In this document: positions 33,172-44,359 of the stretch, piece by piece
Layout: each line of letters opens with the position of its first letter
Numbering within the stretch: position 1 is the first letter of the stretch
NCBI GenBank assembly: GCA_003194525.1
Contig: NBIV01000112.1
Location: forward strand, 124,001 to 188,000
DNA: 64,000 bases
Source: Gracilariopsis chorda
Taxonomy: Eukaryota > Rhodophyta > Florideophyceae > Gracilariales > Gracilariaceae
Reading direction: 5' to 3'
Position numbers and translations under genes: made by a program
Notes under the pieces: model-generated
What the model was told of the DNA's origin: nothing
Seen by the model: only the letters and a program-made list of their open reading frames with translations
Databases searched by the model: none

Positions 33172-35838
33172 TCAAGCGCGTGTAGAGCGTGGTTTGGAGT
33201 GACGCCATCTGAAAAACAGACCTGCTGAAAACGATGTCTTTTGTTCTGGTTCTTCTTCCGCCGATTGCTCCGTACCAGATTGTTGCCTGTTTCGGCGTTT
33301 CTGCCTAGCAGTAGTCTCCTCCAAAACTCGAACAGCATCGCGAACATGCGGTGCAATAGCAGGTTGAGATTTCCATCTTTCCTGCATTTGAGATAGAATA
33401 CGTGATATGTGATCCACATTAGCAGCATACGAACTGTTTCTCAGCTCGTGAAGAATGCTTTTCAGAAAAAGTACAGCGCGTAACGCGACTGTAGAATCTG
33501 TGATAGAAACCTGCACCAGGTCACTGGTAAACTCGAATACATGCGACATTTGAAGCGAACCACACACGTCGGTACCTAACGTACTCATATTTCGTATACA
33601 TTCGAAAGCGGCGTTGATGAGGGTGAGATTGCCCTGTTTGCAAATTTCGATGATAGCATCCTTACTTTCCATGACGGACGGAACGATGCTGCTGGACATG
33701 AAGACGGAGGTGGCATCGGCCATGCGTTCGCTCTTCGCCATCTCCGAAACGACGTGGAACGCAATGATAAGCGTTGTTCCGCAAGGTTCGTCGGCTTGGA
33801 CGCAGCGGTCAATAAGTCGTGAAATGGCATCCAAACAACCACGAGTTGTAACGGCCTTGTTCTTCCCCGCGGGAGTACGGACGAGCGCGTACAACAAACG
33901 CACACAACGTGCGTCAATAGTCGGGGACTCAAAGTTATCACAACACTCAGCCACAGCGGCGACGACATTAGCGTCAATAAGAGTTTGAGCGTGGGCACCA
34001 ACCAGCGCATGTAAGACGTCGAACGCGGCTTCTGCAACGGGCACATCGGCATCAAACGAAGTGAAACTACGAGATAGGACACGAAGAGCAGCTGAAGCGC
34101 CGCCCAACTCAGCGACTATAGCTGCAAGTTGCGGGGAAGCTGCCGCAAGTTTTGCAAGAGCGCAAGCGGCGTTGAGAAGAACTGGCAAAGCGGCAGGATG
34201 CCAGCGCAAGCAGTTGAGTACGATTTCGCAAGCTCCAGAACTACGAAGGTCCTTTTCGACGGGCGGGTCTTTGGCGTCCGCCAAGCGAAGCACAAGCACG
34301 CAAGCGGACTTGCATAAGCGTGGGTGTGAGCGACCATAACGGGACAGAATGCCGGCGACGGCGAGAAGAGAAGAGCGTTGCGACACGAAACGGCAGTTGG
34401 GGAGATTATGTTGGTCTAGGAGAACAGCCATAGCCTCCAGGGCTGCGGTTGCGACGGCCGGCTCACGCTCGTGCAGCACGAGCGCCTCGCACAGTGAGCC
34501 GATATCATCGGCGAGAACCTGCTGCTTGAAGGCGTACTGGAGCGAGTGCGGCGGGGAGGAGGGGGATTGGTCGGACGCGCCGGAATCGCGGTCAGCGTCC
34601 GGTGCGTAGCCAGAGGAGGTGGGCTGCGAGAGCGGCGACACAGATGGCGCAGGCATGTCGAAGGCGAGCCAGCGCGGGGGCGAGTTGGGCGGCGAGTTTG
34701 GGCGCACGCGCGTGGGCGACAGCGTCTGCAGCGGAGGCTTTTCATTTTGAGCGCTTTTTGACAGCGCGGCGCGCAATTTGCGCAGGCGCGCCGCCAGCGC
34801 AGCTGCGGTAGGGCGCTCACATGCGCGCTGCGCCCACGCGGCATTGGTGATGTCCGCCAGCCCGCGCACGCGCGCCTTTGGCGGAGCCGCGGGGCGCTCC
34901 TCGTTCTGCACCACGGCCACGAAGATGCCCCACTGGTGCAGGTGGCGCCATGGGCGTGTGCCGCCGTCCAGCTCGTGGAGCATCACACCCAGCGCGAACA
35001 CATCCGCCCTTTGAGCCGCTTCGCGCGAACTCAGTGCGCCACTTCCGCCCCACGCTTCGGGGCTCAGATACGCCGGGGTGCCGCGCGCCTCCACCTCGCC
35101 CAGAAGACGTAGTGCGCGCTGGTTGTCGTCCGGATGCTCGGAGCTGACGCTGTCGCAGTCGCGGCTCATTTCAGGCGCACTGCGTGCGCTGGGCGCACCG
35201 TGCACCCACTGCTGCCCGCCGTCGTCGTCGTCTGCACCGTCCTCGGCGTCGAATGCCCGGCTCAGTCCAAAGTCCACCAGCTTGACGCGCGTGCCGTTGG
35301 CGAGGCCGCTTTCACACGGCGCCTCGGTCAGCAGCACGTTGGACGGCTTGAGATCTCCGTGTGAGAATGACCCGCGATGCACATCAGCCACGGCGTCGGC
35401 GAGCGAAATGGCCAACGTGAGTGCATCACGTTCTGACAAGTCGAGCTCGAGCACTTCGGCAAGTGAACACGCCAATCGTTCCACGGCCAACAGCGGCGCG
35501 CCATCGGCCGGTTTGCAGAAGCCATAATACGTGGCTACAGAGCGTACTGATCGTAACGCACGGTAGCGTCTCACCTCGCGCGCGAATTGACGTTGCGCCA
35601 CTCGGCGCAGTTGCGCGCTTCGCGAATTGCCGCGCGCTAGTTGCTCATCGGAATCGGCGTCGCAGAGAGAGTGCGCTCGTTGAACGCAGGGCAGTCGCAC
35701 CTGCTTGAGTGCGACGGGGTAAACGCTATCCAGCACGCCGGCGTACACGACGCCGAAGGAGCCGCGTCCCAGCACGATCGGCGTCCCATACTGATCGTCG
35801 AGCGACACGGCCACGCGAGATGCGTCGAGCTGCAACAT
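33172..35838 (-). CDS. Protein kinase (TKL-like) with armadillo-like C-terminal region
   Basis: An 888-residue protein. The kinase domain occupies about residues 10-360: Gly loop LGRGSFGVVYAG, ATP lysine in VALKQV, catalytic loop SHGDLKPSNVLL, VKLVDFGLSRAF, GTPAYLSPEAWGG and RADVFALGVMLHELDGGTRPW. The catalytic loop has Gly where most kinases have Arg (HGD not HRD), a non-RD kinase. An acidic insert (DAEDGADDDDGGQQ) sits in the activation segment region. A Pro/Ser linker (PTRVRPNSPPNSPPRW) leads to about 400 residues of helical, Leu/Ala-rich repeats (for example LPVLLNAACALAKLAAASPQ) that look like armadillo/HEAT repeats. The tail is basic. The ATG at 35838 (MLQLDASRV) is the first true ATG; the open frame upstream starts only with GTG. 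The substrate is unknown. Confidence 0.9.
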   Translation of the reverse strand: MLQLDASRVAVSLDDQYGTPIVLGRGSFGVVYAGVLDSVYPVALKQVRLPCVQRAHSLCDADSDEQLARGNSRSAQLRRVAQRQFAREVRRYRALRSVRSVATYYGFCKPADGAPLLAVERLACSLAEVLELDLSERDALTLAISLADAVADVHRGSFSHGDLKPSNVLLTEAPCESGLANGTRVKLVDFGLSRAFDAEDGADDDDGGQQWVHGAPSARSAPEMSRDCDSVSSEHPDDNQRALRLLGEVEARGTPAYLSPEAWGGSGALSSREAAQRADVFALGVMLHELDGGTRPWRHLHQWGIFVAVVQNEERPAAPPKARVRGLADITNAAWAQRACERPTAAALAARLRKLRAALSKSAQNEKPPLQTLSPTRVRPNSPPNSPPRWLAFDMPAPSVSPLSQPTSSGYAPDADRDSGASDQSPSSPPHSLQYAFKQQVLADDIGSLCEALVLHEREPAVATAALEAMAVLLDQHNLPNCRFVSQRSSLLAVAGILSRYGRSHPRLCKSACVLVLRLADAKDPPVEKDLRSSGACEIVLNCLRWHPAALPVLLNAACALAKLAAASPQLAAIVAELGGASAALRVLSRSFTSFDADVPVAEAAFDVLHALVGAHAQTLIDANVVAAVAECCDNFESPTIDARCVRLLYALVRTPAGKNKAVTTRGCLDAISRLIDRCVQADEPCGTTLIIAFHVVSEMAKSERMADATSVFMSSSIVPSVMESKDAIIEICKQGNLTLINAAFECIRNMSTLGTDVCGSLQMSHVFEFTSDLVQVSITDSTVALRAVLFLKSILHELRNSSYAANVDHISRILSQMQERWKSQPAIAPHVRDAVRVLEETTARQKRRNRQQSGTEQSAEEEPEQKTSFSAGLFFRWRHSKPRSTRA

Positions 35839-38800
35839 GTTTGGCCAAGGGGAAGTGAGGGAGGGAGCGTAGGGCGGGAGAGACTTTGTCGGAGAAAACA
35901 CACAGACGGAGCTGATAAGGGCGCAGTGGCAGGCGAGAGTGGGCTGTGTGCGCTATGGCTGGTACCCAAAGCGTCATCGTTACCGTGCAATTCGTCAGCG
36001 CTCGCAGACACGCGAGGCGGACGATGGTTGTTGGTCCAGGCCAGGCAGCACGCAGATTCGTTTCTGGCAGCTAACGGCCAGCAATGCTAACGCGCGACAC
36101 GCCGCTGTGCACGTCCAATGCGCGCGCGCGAAAGGCGCGTCCTCGTTGGCGCACTTCAATTCGCCCCTCTCGCATTACAAACACTCTTCCGCGCCTGCAA
36201 GCGCCGCCCGCCACCGCACGCTGTCCCTTGCTGTCCCTCGCTGTCCCGTCTGCTATTATTCAGATAGCGCACTGTACTGTGTAGTGCACTGCCCATTTGC
36301 GTGGCTCACCGCTCACCTTCATCGTTCCTTGGCCCCGCACCGGCCCCTGCATAACCCGTGTCTCAATACTCACCCCCTGCGAGTCGTAGCCGCGAGCTCA
36401 ACCCAACCAACTCCTCCACCAATCTCTACTGCAAACTTCCCGGAACGCGAACGGGCTGCCACGGAAGCTAAACTCCAATTGCTGCTATGAAGGCTGCGAA
36501 CGGTGGTTTTTCGACAGCCATCTGCACTGTACCGTCGTTCTTGCAATAATCGTACAATAACAAGCCTTTACCTCCAACCACCAAACCCGCCATGTGTTCT
36601 AACAAAGTGCACGTACTCCCCTATATCCGTACAAAATGTGTGTCTCATTTTCATAAATCCGTTCGACGCCTGCGACAGTCTGCACCACCATTAAACATGT
36701 CCAAGATCTGCTTTCGGACCATTATCCGCGGCCATCAATCGCACTTTCTAATCTAAGAATCAGTGCTGTACCTTTGTACCTGTGCCGCACTGCGTCCAAA
36801 CACCCTTCAGTGGAGAGTCTTCCCGTTACCCGCTCACGTTTCATCATACGCGTTCTACAGATTACTGCTTCGTGTCCCTTGTTTGCCCGCATTCACTCGC
36901 TGAATCCAGTCGTCGCGGAAAGCTGCGTCGCTCTTCGTCCGTCGAATTGCTCTCACACCATCAAAGAGGGTAAGGGTTATCATGCCCTCTCTGATGGTGT
37001 GAGAGCAAGTTGATGCGCTCTTTCGCCATGCTGCCAATCAAAAGTACTCCCTATTATTTGCTTCGCATGTTCACACAGTGATCACGTGCCGATACCCACA
37101 GGTATGCCAGCGTTCCGATATCACAGTGCCCACTATGCATTCGCACAACGTTTGTCCCGCACTGTTCCGCCGCCTCTCTTCTGTACTTGCAACACTCTAG
37201 CTACAAAGGTAGGTGCAAGGGTTTGCCAACCATACACCTTCGCTTTGCATTCCAAACAATCATCGCTCGCGGTATCAAAAACACACACTTCACCCTAAGA
37301 ACGGCGTAACCCGTAACACGTAACCCTGTTCCCCCTTGTAGACATTGCTCACTCCAACAGAGCACCATGCAGCATCATGCAATCCCCCATTCCGCTGTTC
37401 ATTCACACGTAGCACATGCGCTCTTGCACTCGCCTTTCCAACGTGAGATGCCACCTTTCGTACTGCAAAGAGCAATCATACTGACTGCGCCACTGTCAGT
37501 GCATTTCGTGTTACCGAAGAAACAAGGAGTACATGAGGGGAACAATGTGTTCAACACGCAACACAAGAGGATTGCTACGTGCATCGTTGAAACGAGTGCA
37601 ATCGTACGCAGCGAATAGGACTGCAATCTGCATCTATCGGCCGTTTTTCCGAAATGCGCATGCAGCGCGGTCAAGTAAGCAGCGCTTGGTAAAGCGCTGC
37701 AAACCGAAAAGCGCACAAGGTCAAGTGACAGAGACACAAGCGCATTTGACGGTTGCCAATGTTCTGCCAGATCAACTCGGACTCCGACAACTGGATATGG
37801 TGGCAGTGTGTGTGGTAATCGTGAGATATACGAGAAAGCGCAAGGTTCTCAACTGTTCCACAAAATATAGCGTTCCGTCTGCTGCATTTTCTCGACGAAA
37901 CGGATCAGCAAAGGCTTCTTTCCTTCGGAGGGAGCTGCCGTAGTCTTTGAGGTGGAGAATGGGTGTTTCTGTTCATCAAAAGCCATGTTAAGGAGTGAAC
38001 TGTTGGAAGGCTACCCTGTACGACTTGCCCAGCCGAAAAGAAAAAAAAAACGTGAACAAAAGCTTACGTTGGCAGCATTCATGCCAACAGGACAGCAGTA
38101 TGTGGATCGGATGAAGCGCCAAGGCGAGTATACCAAACAAGCGCACACAGATGCAAACCAAATGCAACAACAAGCACATGGACAATGTTCGGGCGCGGTC
38201 GAAATCAGCAACAAGGTTTCGGATTGGACGCAGAAGGAGCGCACACCCATCATGGAGCCATTTACATCACTGGGATCAAATAAATGAGCTGTGACGAGGG
38301 TTGCGTGAAACGGCACTCGAATGAGAAGAAAGGGGTTTAAACGAACAATTTTGCTTGCGTCGCAACGAATGAGAAGCAGTTCGAACAGTATGGGCTGAGC
38401 GGGGCATTGGACGTCTGCTTCACATCAAATAACATGATGTATGATCGCGATCGCAAGGGGCGAAAACGCACCACATGTGCAGAGATAGACGCCGCTGTGC
38501 GCAGACGCATTTTGGCGGCGGCTTGAGGGAGAAACGGAGCGTGCGAAACAACGGAAAGCGCGAAGTGGTGCATAGGGTGAGCGTTGTGCAGCTGTTGCGT
38601 TGGCAGGGAAGAAGATTCCAAACACGGAAAGCAGAATGGACTGGCAGTTGTTGGGTGCGAAATGGGAAGAGCTTTCGCCAAAAGGTTGCGATTCGCTGCT
38701 CCACAGGGAAGGGAAAAGGTGCATTTTCTCGTTGCACATGAAGGAGGCGCCGAACGGCTAAGCAGCCGAACGAAGAGCTTAAACAACAGCGCCAAGAGCT

Positions 38801-39343
38801 TTTTGATAGTGTACACAGCGGCGGAACTACGGGGCGGCAAGTTGTTGCGCGGCGCTCAAGCGCGACAACTGCAGCGCTGCTTCGATTGAGGCACAGCTAC
38901 AACACAACAACACAACACGCCACGTGGTATGACACAGAGCTCAGCGTGACCGATGAAAATAGCCGCGTGACAAAATCCAAAACCCCCCCCCTGCACAGGA
39001 AGCGGTGCACACCCCCCCCCAACGTCAAAAAGGGCCACAAAAACAAGTCCAAAAGAGAGGACAACTCAAAAAGAAAGGTTAGGTTTTTTACTACGTGAAA
39101 CAAAAAAAAAAAAAAACAAAAAAGAACATCACAAACGGGGCAGTACAGAAAATCGGCAAAACAAAATCCACGAGCACCAGCAGTTACCAGGACGTACACA
39201 GAAAAAAAAGGAGACACACACACGCACTCTTCGCAAAACGAAAAAAGAAAAGAAAAAGAAAAGGGAAAGCGGAGAGAGAAGAAGGGGAGCTTTGAGAGTG
39301 GCAGGGGGGGCAAAAAGGAGGCAGCCGTTAAGAAAAGCAACGC
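35839..39343. other. Gene-poor region, 3.5 kb, with hairpin and A-rich end
   Basis: The kinase promoter lies at the left, including GGTACCCAAAG at about 35,960. A strong hairpin sits at 36,947-37,008. ORFs at 35,939-36,490, 37,533-37,943 and 37,952-38,287 have no domains I can defend. From 39,050 to 39,300 the plus strand is A/G-rich, which would be a T/C-rich 3' UTR of the next minus-strand gene. Confidence 0.45.
36947..37008. repeat. 24-bp near-perfect hairpin
   Basis: Arms at 36947-36970 and 36985-37008 pair with one mismatch in 24. The loop of 14 bases contains TAAGGGTTAT. It is not next to any gene end, so a simple terminator is unlikely. It could be a small-RNA precursor, a tiny MITE or a cruciform. 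Confidence 0.65.
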
Positions 39344-40549
39344 CTAGCGCTGCGCGTTATTGTCGTTGGTGGAAATGGGATCTCGCTCCAGACTGGGCAT
39401 ATCCCCGCTTTCCTCAGCAATGGACGCCGGGCCAGACGCCTGTGGCGCGTCGGAAATCGCGCCGGATCCTTCTCCACCGGCCACCATTCGTTCCTGCGCA
39501 TCGAACGTGACAGGCGGCACGGTATCGCCCTCACGGTCCGGCAACTCCGGCGACGGCGCTGCAGCGGGTTCGGGAAGCTCGGGTACAACGGGCGGCAGCG
39601 GAGCAGGTGGCACTGGCGCTTCCGCCCCAGTTGCAGCAACGTGTGCCGTTTCGATTGCTCTCTGCTCGGTAGCTGGCGGTAACTGTGCCTCAGCAGCTCC
39701 CAGCACTGCGGAATTGTCGCCGATTTCGTCGCGCTCAAACTTAGTTCGCAAGTCAATGAAGTCTGTACGAGTAGCTGCGGGGCCTGCACCAAGCACGTAG
39801 TCATGTGGAGGTGGGGTGGGTCCTCTCTTGACAGGCGGCGCCCCTTCCTCCGACGAAGAAGCGGTTGCAACGACTGGCGGTAAAGCGACAATGGGTTCAT
39901 CGCCGCCGGTGGTGGGTGGAACGGCGGGACCCATGTCTCGGGCCTGATCCTTGTGGAATGTGGAGGGATCAGCCACCACTTCGCCACCGTGCGAATCGAC
40001 GCCGGCTTCGGCGGCTGCGTACTCTCCTGTGGGCTGTTGCGGTTCGCGACGGCGTAGTGCAGCGAGAACGATGAACACTATGAGTAGCAGTAGAGCGAAG
40101 AAGCCACCAACCAAAGCTCCTATCAAGGCGGCGGGCGTTCGTTCCGATTCTCCTTCCACGTTGTCGTCCGAGGTGCTACCGTCTCCGGGGATCGGAGCAC
40201 CGACTTGGGCGCCGGAATCGTCGTCTGGATTTGTTGAGGGGGTTGGGGAGGGAGGTTGAGGGGTGGCGGTCTGCGGTTGGGTGGTTGTGTTGGTTACGTC
40301 GGTTGTTGGGGGGAGCGTTGTGGGGGGGAGCGTTGTGGGGGGAAGCGCAGTTGGTGGGGGTGGCGGAGGGGGTGACGGAGCGGGGGAGGGCGGGGGCGAG
40401 GGTCCGGCGGGGACGAGCACGTCATCGGGTTGAGCATCCGGGATGGGAAGCTGTACGACCTGACGGAGGGAAGCGCGAAGCGGAACGGCACTGGCGACGC
40501 ATAACAAAGCGGCCAGCGCGATGAACAAGACGGTACGGGGGGGTCGCAT
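39344..40549 (-). CDS. Type I membrane protein with Pro/Thr-rich ectodomain, function unknown
   Basis: A 401-residue protein with no known family. MRPPRTVLFIALAALLCVASA is a clear signal peptide. The ectodomain is short and Pro/Thr/Ser-rich, with repeats of ALPPTTLPPTTLPPTT and the run SPPPSPAPSPPPPPPP. It resembles O-glycosylated or extensin-like stalks and carries N-glycan sites in VTNTTTQ. A single membrane segment (ALIGALVGGFFALLLLIVFI) is followed by the stop-transfer RRRE. The cytoplasmic tail of about 220 residues is acidic and Pro/Ala-rich (APPVKRGPTPPPHDYVLG, then VPPAPLPPVVPELPEPAAAP). The layout suggests a wall-linked surface receptor or anchor; this is inference. The ATG at 40549 starts the signal peptide, and the longer open frame upstream is unconserved. 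Confidence 0.75.
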   Translation of the reverse strand: MRPPRTVLFIALAALLCVASAVPLRASLRQVVQLPIPDAQPDDVLVPAGPSPPPSPAPSPPPPPPPTALPPTTLPPTTLPPTTDVTNTTTQPQTATPQPPSPTPSTNPDDDSGAQVGAPIPGDGSTSDDNVEGESERTPAALIGALVGGFFALLLLIVFIVLAALRRREPQQPTGEYAAAEAGVDSHGGEVVADPSTFHKDQARDMGPAVPPTTGGDEPIVALPPVVATASSSEEGAPPVKRGPTPPPHDYVLGAGPAATRTDFIDLRTKFERDEIGDNSAVLGAAEAQLPPATEQRAIETAHVAATGAEAPVPPAPLPPVVPELPEPAAAPSPELPDREGDTVPPVTFDAQERMVAGGEGSGAISDAPQASGPASIAEESGDMPSLERDPISTNDNNAQR

Positions 40550-41867
40550 GGCGTGTGGGGGGAAGAAAGGGGAGGTTAACCGAATGGAATCGGGCGGCAA
40601 GGAGAAGCGCAAGGCGGGGGGGCTGTGCGCTAGGAAGGTGGGGCGCACGTTTATGGGGCCGTTTAGTGGCGGCGATCCGGCTGTGGGCGCACGGCGTGGG
40701 TATGCAACATGGCACAGCGGGTGAACGGCTCGCGGTGGCACGCCTCGTGGGCTGCGGGGGGAGGGGGGGTGGGGCGCTGTAATGCGCGCCTTACAGCGGC
40801 GCTGGGGGGGCGGCTGTCTCGGTTTGTTGATGGCACGATGGCGCGCACTGCGCGTTCTCGTGGCGGCTGGTGCTGACAGCTGCTGTTGGGCGGCGCCATT
40901 CCCGGATATTGCGCGACGGCCACTTGGCGTTTGCGCTTGGCAATCGCTGCGTTTGTCACGCGTTGCGCATCACGCTTGCCGTTTCGTGCCTTTTGCCTTG
41001 CGCTTCCGCGGCAGCTACAGTTGCAGCTCTTCCGCAGCAGTGGCGCGTCCCTACCTTCGCTATGCGCGCCCCTTTTTCTTCGCCCTCCCCCGTCCCCACC
41101 ATAACTTCACCCCTGAGCTCTCACACACCCCGTTTGTGCCGCTTCTCCTGCCCGTGCGATGGCTGCTACCGACTTTGAAGCCCAAACGCTCTAAGCGGCA
41201 AGTCTTATCACTTACCCCACCAAGTTGTACAGTGAGAAGCTCACTTCGCACGTTTTGGCTTCTCTTTTTTTGGCAGCTCATACAGCTCTCATCCCATCGA
41301 CCTCGCTTCGTTGCCGTCATAACCCTTTTCTTTCATCTGCAAACAACCGCATTGGTACAGGCAGCGCGTCTTACCCAAATTACGCCCTACCGCACTTGAC
41401 AGGCGCCGCCCATGCACACACATAAACGAAAAACGTCGCTGTCAACAACATGCAAACGTGAACAGCCTGGGTCGAGCTTGTATTTACCGCCGGCTGAAAT
41501 GGAATCACATCTGCACCTGCTGGAAAACTCACCTAACTGTTTCGTTAAATCACGACAAGTTCGACAAGGAAACTGTACTTTTGGGGGGTGACACCGGTGC
41601 AGACAAAAGGCAAAAACGACGCTGCGGCTGTGTAGCTATCTACTCGGTTGCCGCCACCCAAACGACCATACTGTAACTCTAGCTAACTTGCCTGATCGAT
41701 TGGAATCAGTTGCCGAGATTCAGCATGTTCCCCATCTCTCCCGGTCCTTCGACTCTAATCACGATTAAGCATCCATCATTTGATACGCGTATATGACGCG
41801 TGATTCTTCATTTCTTCCCTTGACTGTTTGTAAACCCGAAACCCGAAATCAACTACTAAGGGACGCG

Positions 41868-41884
41868 CTCTCTCTCTCTCTCTC
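41868..41884. repeat. (CT)n microsatellite
   Basis: A run of 17 bases of alternating CT. Confidence 0.8.
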
Positions 41885-42279
41885 ATTTGTAACTTATCTC
41901 AGCAACACTATTCGAGCCGCGCAAAGAAACAGCTTGAAACACCAAAGATCAACACATCGGAGCACACTGTCTTGCTGAAAGTTTCATTCTGTTCAAATCT
42001 ATGTAAGCTACAAACGAACGAACGAACGGTGACTCATACTCAGCGCCGTAGAGAATGTCCTCACAAATCGTCTGCCACATTGTCGGCCCATCATCACGAT
42101 GGGCCCGTCATGGTGGGCTCCACTTCAAGGCATGTACAACCTTTTCCATTTGCCGTCAAGTCTTCTCAAGTTCAACTATTCTGGGCAGTACAACTGTTGT
42201 TCTCCTCGAACAATCGCAGCCTTGAGACCACTCATAAGATGGTGAGTCTCCTTTGACCCCTTTCCCAAACTCTTTTCTG

Positions 42280-42297
42280 ACGGCAGTCTACTGCCGT
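42280..42297. repeat. Perfect 8-bp palindrome
   Basis: ACGGCAGT-CT-ACTGCCGT. It lies just downstream of a splice-donor-like ATGGTGAGT (42,238) and upstream of an acceptor-like ATTCTCAG (about 42,374). No exon could be confirmed. Confidence 0.4.
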
Positions 42298-42608
42298 GTT
42301 GCACGCAAACTGTATTCTATTTTATACCATAACATGCAAAAACATATTATACTCTCAGCCTATTAATTCTCAGAATGCTTTGGCTTGTAGTGCTTTGGCA
42401 GATGCAGCATTCCGCATCATCCTTGTCAAACACAACGGAAGCACCTCTTCCAGACCATCACGTCACCGTTTGTCCCACCCCCGTACATCGAACGCAGTGG
42501 GTCACTGCTGCCCTTCTCGTCCGCAGATCCATTTCTAGTGTCATCATGCCCCGTCCCCTTCCACGCATGCAGTGAACACCCAATCTGCTTGTTGTTAAGG
42601 ACGGAGAA

Positions 42609-42698
42609 TTCCACCGGAAGCTCCAACGTTGGAAGCTTTCTGACGATACCATGAGAACATTCTCTTCTCAGTGAGGAGAATGCTCTCCGTCGGTGGAA
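42609..42698. ncRNA. Possible three-way-junction structured RNA
   Basis: An outer stem (TTCCACCG at 42609 with CGGTGGAA at 42691) encloses two hairpins. The first is AAGCTCCAAC-GTTGGAAGCTT (about 42618-42638, one bulge). The second is GAGAACATTCTC at 42653 with GAGAATGCTCTC at 42676 (one mismatch). The nested pattern over 90 bases is more than a single chance palindrome. It matches no RNA family I know. Confidence 0.3.
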
Positions 42699-43019
42699 AT
42701 AATCAACCTCAACGATTTCAGCTGGTCAGGAAGCTAAGGCCTCATGGACAAATCCGAGGAGCTGAGCTCCCTTTTCATCGCGATAGATACGCCATCATTT
42801 CAAAGCGCTCTCTCTGAGAGCTTTGCTGTTTTGTATCATCTGAGAGAAGTTGCTCAGAATATAATTGGCAGCTCGGGTGAGGTAGTTCGCTATGTCCTTC
42901 TTGTGCACTGCACATCCGTCCACCACCAGTGTCCAAGTTCTTGTGGTACTACGAAAATGCTGTTGTACCCAACCTTCTTTCCCATGGCAAAGAAGCAAAA
43001 ACGTTCGCAGAGCGTGACG

Positions 43020-43200
43020 TCATTCATGCCTGGGCTCCCTACTAAATAGTGTAGACCACTTCGTTCTCAAATGCCGCCGACGAGCGGCGTCCCAATGCAG
43101 AGAACAATTGTGGTCATGGCCTTCTGGCCTTCTCGACAGACGTAACTGTGGCCTGAACGGAGATAGGGCATGTGAAAGCGTCACCAGCTTCTGTCTATGG
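43020..43200 (+). mobile_element. LINE 3'-end fragment (zinc-binding tail)
   Basis: One frame reads NSVDHFVLKCRRRAASQCRE. It is close to NSAEHYVLRCPKRTDSRRRE in the LINE fragment at about 47.1 kb. This is the His/Cys part of the C-terminal zinc-binding motif of non-LTR retrotransposon polyproteins. Ends are uncertain. Confidence 0.4.
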
Positions 43201-44359
43201 TAAGAGGATTACGAGGAGAGAACTTGTATTCGCATGACCGCTTCAGTCTATAGGCTATATCACAAGCTATTGCAATGATTGTGCTGTGGCGGTCTCGGAG
43301 TAATGTTGGATGTCTTTGGTCGCACGAAAGCCACTTCCAAGGCTACTCGCACGGTTTTATAACACCATTTTATCTAGCGGTGGAACCCAGATGCGGTAAG
43401 CCATAATAAGACATACGCTTTGTTAGAATTGGTTCATCGCGAGTAGCTTAGCACAGTTGTGGCATCACAGCAATCCGAAAAGAAGCAGCATTTGCCAAAG
43501 TCCAGGGTGCTACTCAGCTGCTAGCTGAGTGGAACGGCACAGAATTCTGGGAATGCAGCAACTTCAGAGAGCTCGATGTGAAATGGGTGTTAAGCAACAA
43601 AGGGCGAAGAGATCGGGGCAAATTTGAAGGCTCCGCAGAGCGGAGTTTTCAGGGGAGGAATGCACTTACTCTTCCCCTTGTTTGCATATCTGATCAAGAC
43701 AGAAGTAGAAAACTGCACCTTCGAAACCGGATGAAAGAAAGGTGACTTGTTGCGAAAGCGCAGGCAGAGTTGTGGCCAGTCATGTGAGCGTTCATGATGA
43801 TCGGAGGATGCGACGGTGCAGGTGAAAGCTGTGGCGGCAGAAATCAATGCCGGTTCTTTGATCCAAAAGAAGAGAGCAGGAGCTATTTTGGGGATCGAAG
43901 GGCTACTTGAAATACCTAGCGAGACCCTCATTTTAGACCATCGGGGTTATCTAGAGAGAAGGCTACTAGCATCAGGATCACCCATCTGCGATATGACATG
44001 TAACTGTACGTGTACTAGTGTACCTTCGTACATTTGCATGGATATCGCGACACCCAGCTCGTGATGGGTACCAAGTTTGTGCAACCAACGGTACCTCCGT
44101 ATCTTATGGGATGAGGCGGAAGAACAGGATGTGCTACGAAACAATGCTCATATCATGATGATAGCTGATAGCTGCTGAAGATCGTGCGCTCGGACTTGTT
44201 TGAGAGGGGGGATGAAGATTCTTGCTGTTACCATTCGATTGGTATGTCGAACTCATGTAATCATCGCCTACTTCACACACTGCCACGAGTTGTAGGGGCC
44301 GACCTTTGCATTTGTGAACGTTTCTCGGCGTTCACTTCTTCAGGAGACGCGTTCGTACG

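Noticed and set aside
35839-35901. N-terminal extension of the kinase starting at 35901
   Set aside because: It begins with GTG; the first ATG in frame is 35838, and the extension is not conserved-looking.
37870-38287. A frame reading GFFPSEGAAVVFEVENG that resembles the end of a cold-shock domain
   Set aside because: The RNA-binding start of a cold-shock domain is missing upstream and a stop interrupts the frame; the likeness rests on one short segment.
40782-41399. 205-codon plus-strand ORF upstream of the Pro/Thr-rich membrane gene
   Set aside because: Arg/Leu/Phe-rich text without domain, in the expected promoter region.
42238-42540. Possible two-exon gene: ATG-GTGAGT donor, ATTCTCAG acceptor, then NALACSALADAAFRIILVKH
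   Set aside because: The product would be only about 55 residues with no family, and the structured inverted repeats follow directly.
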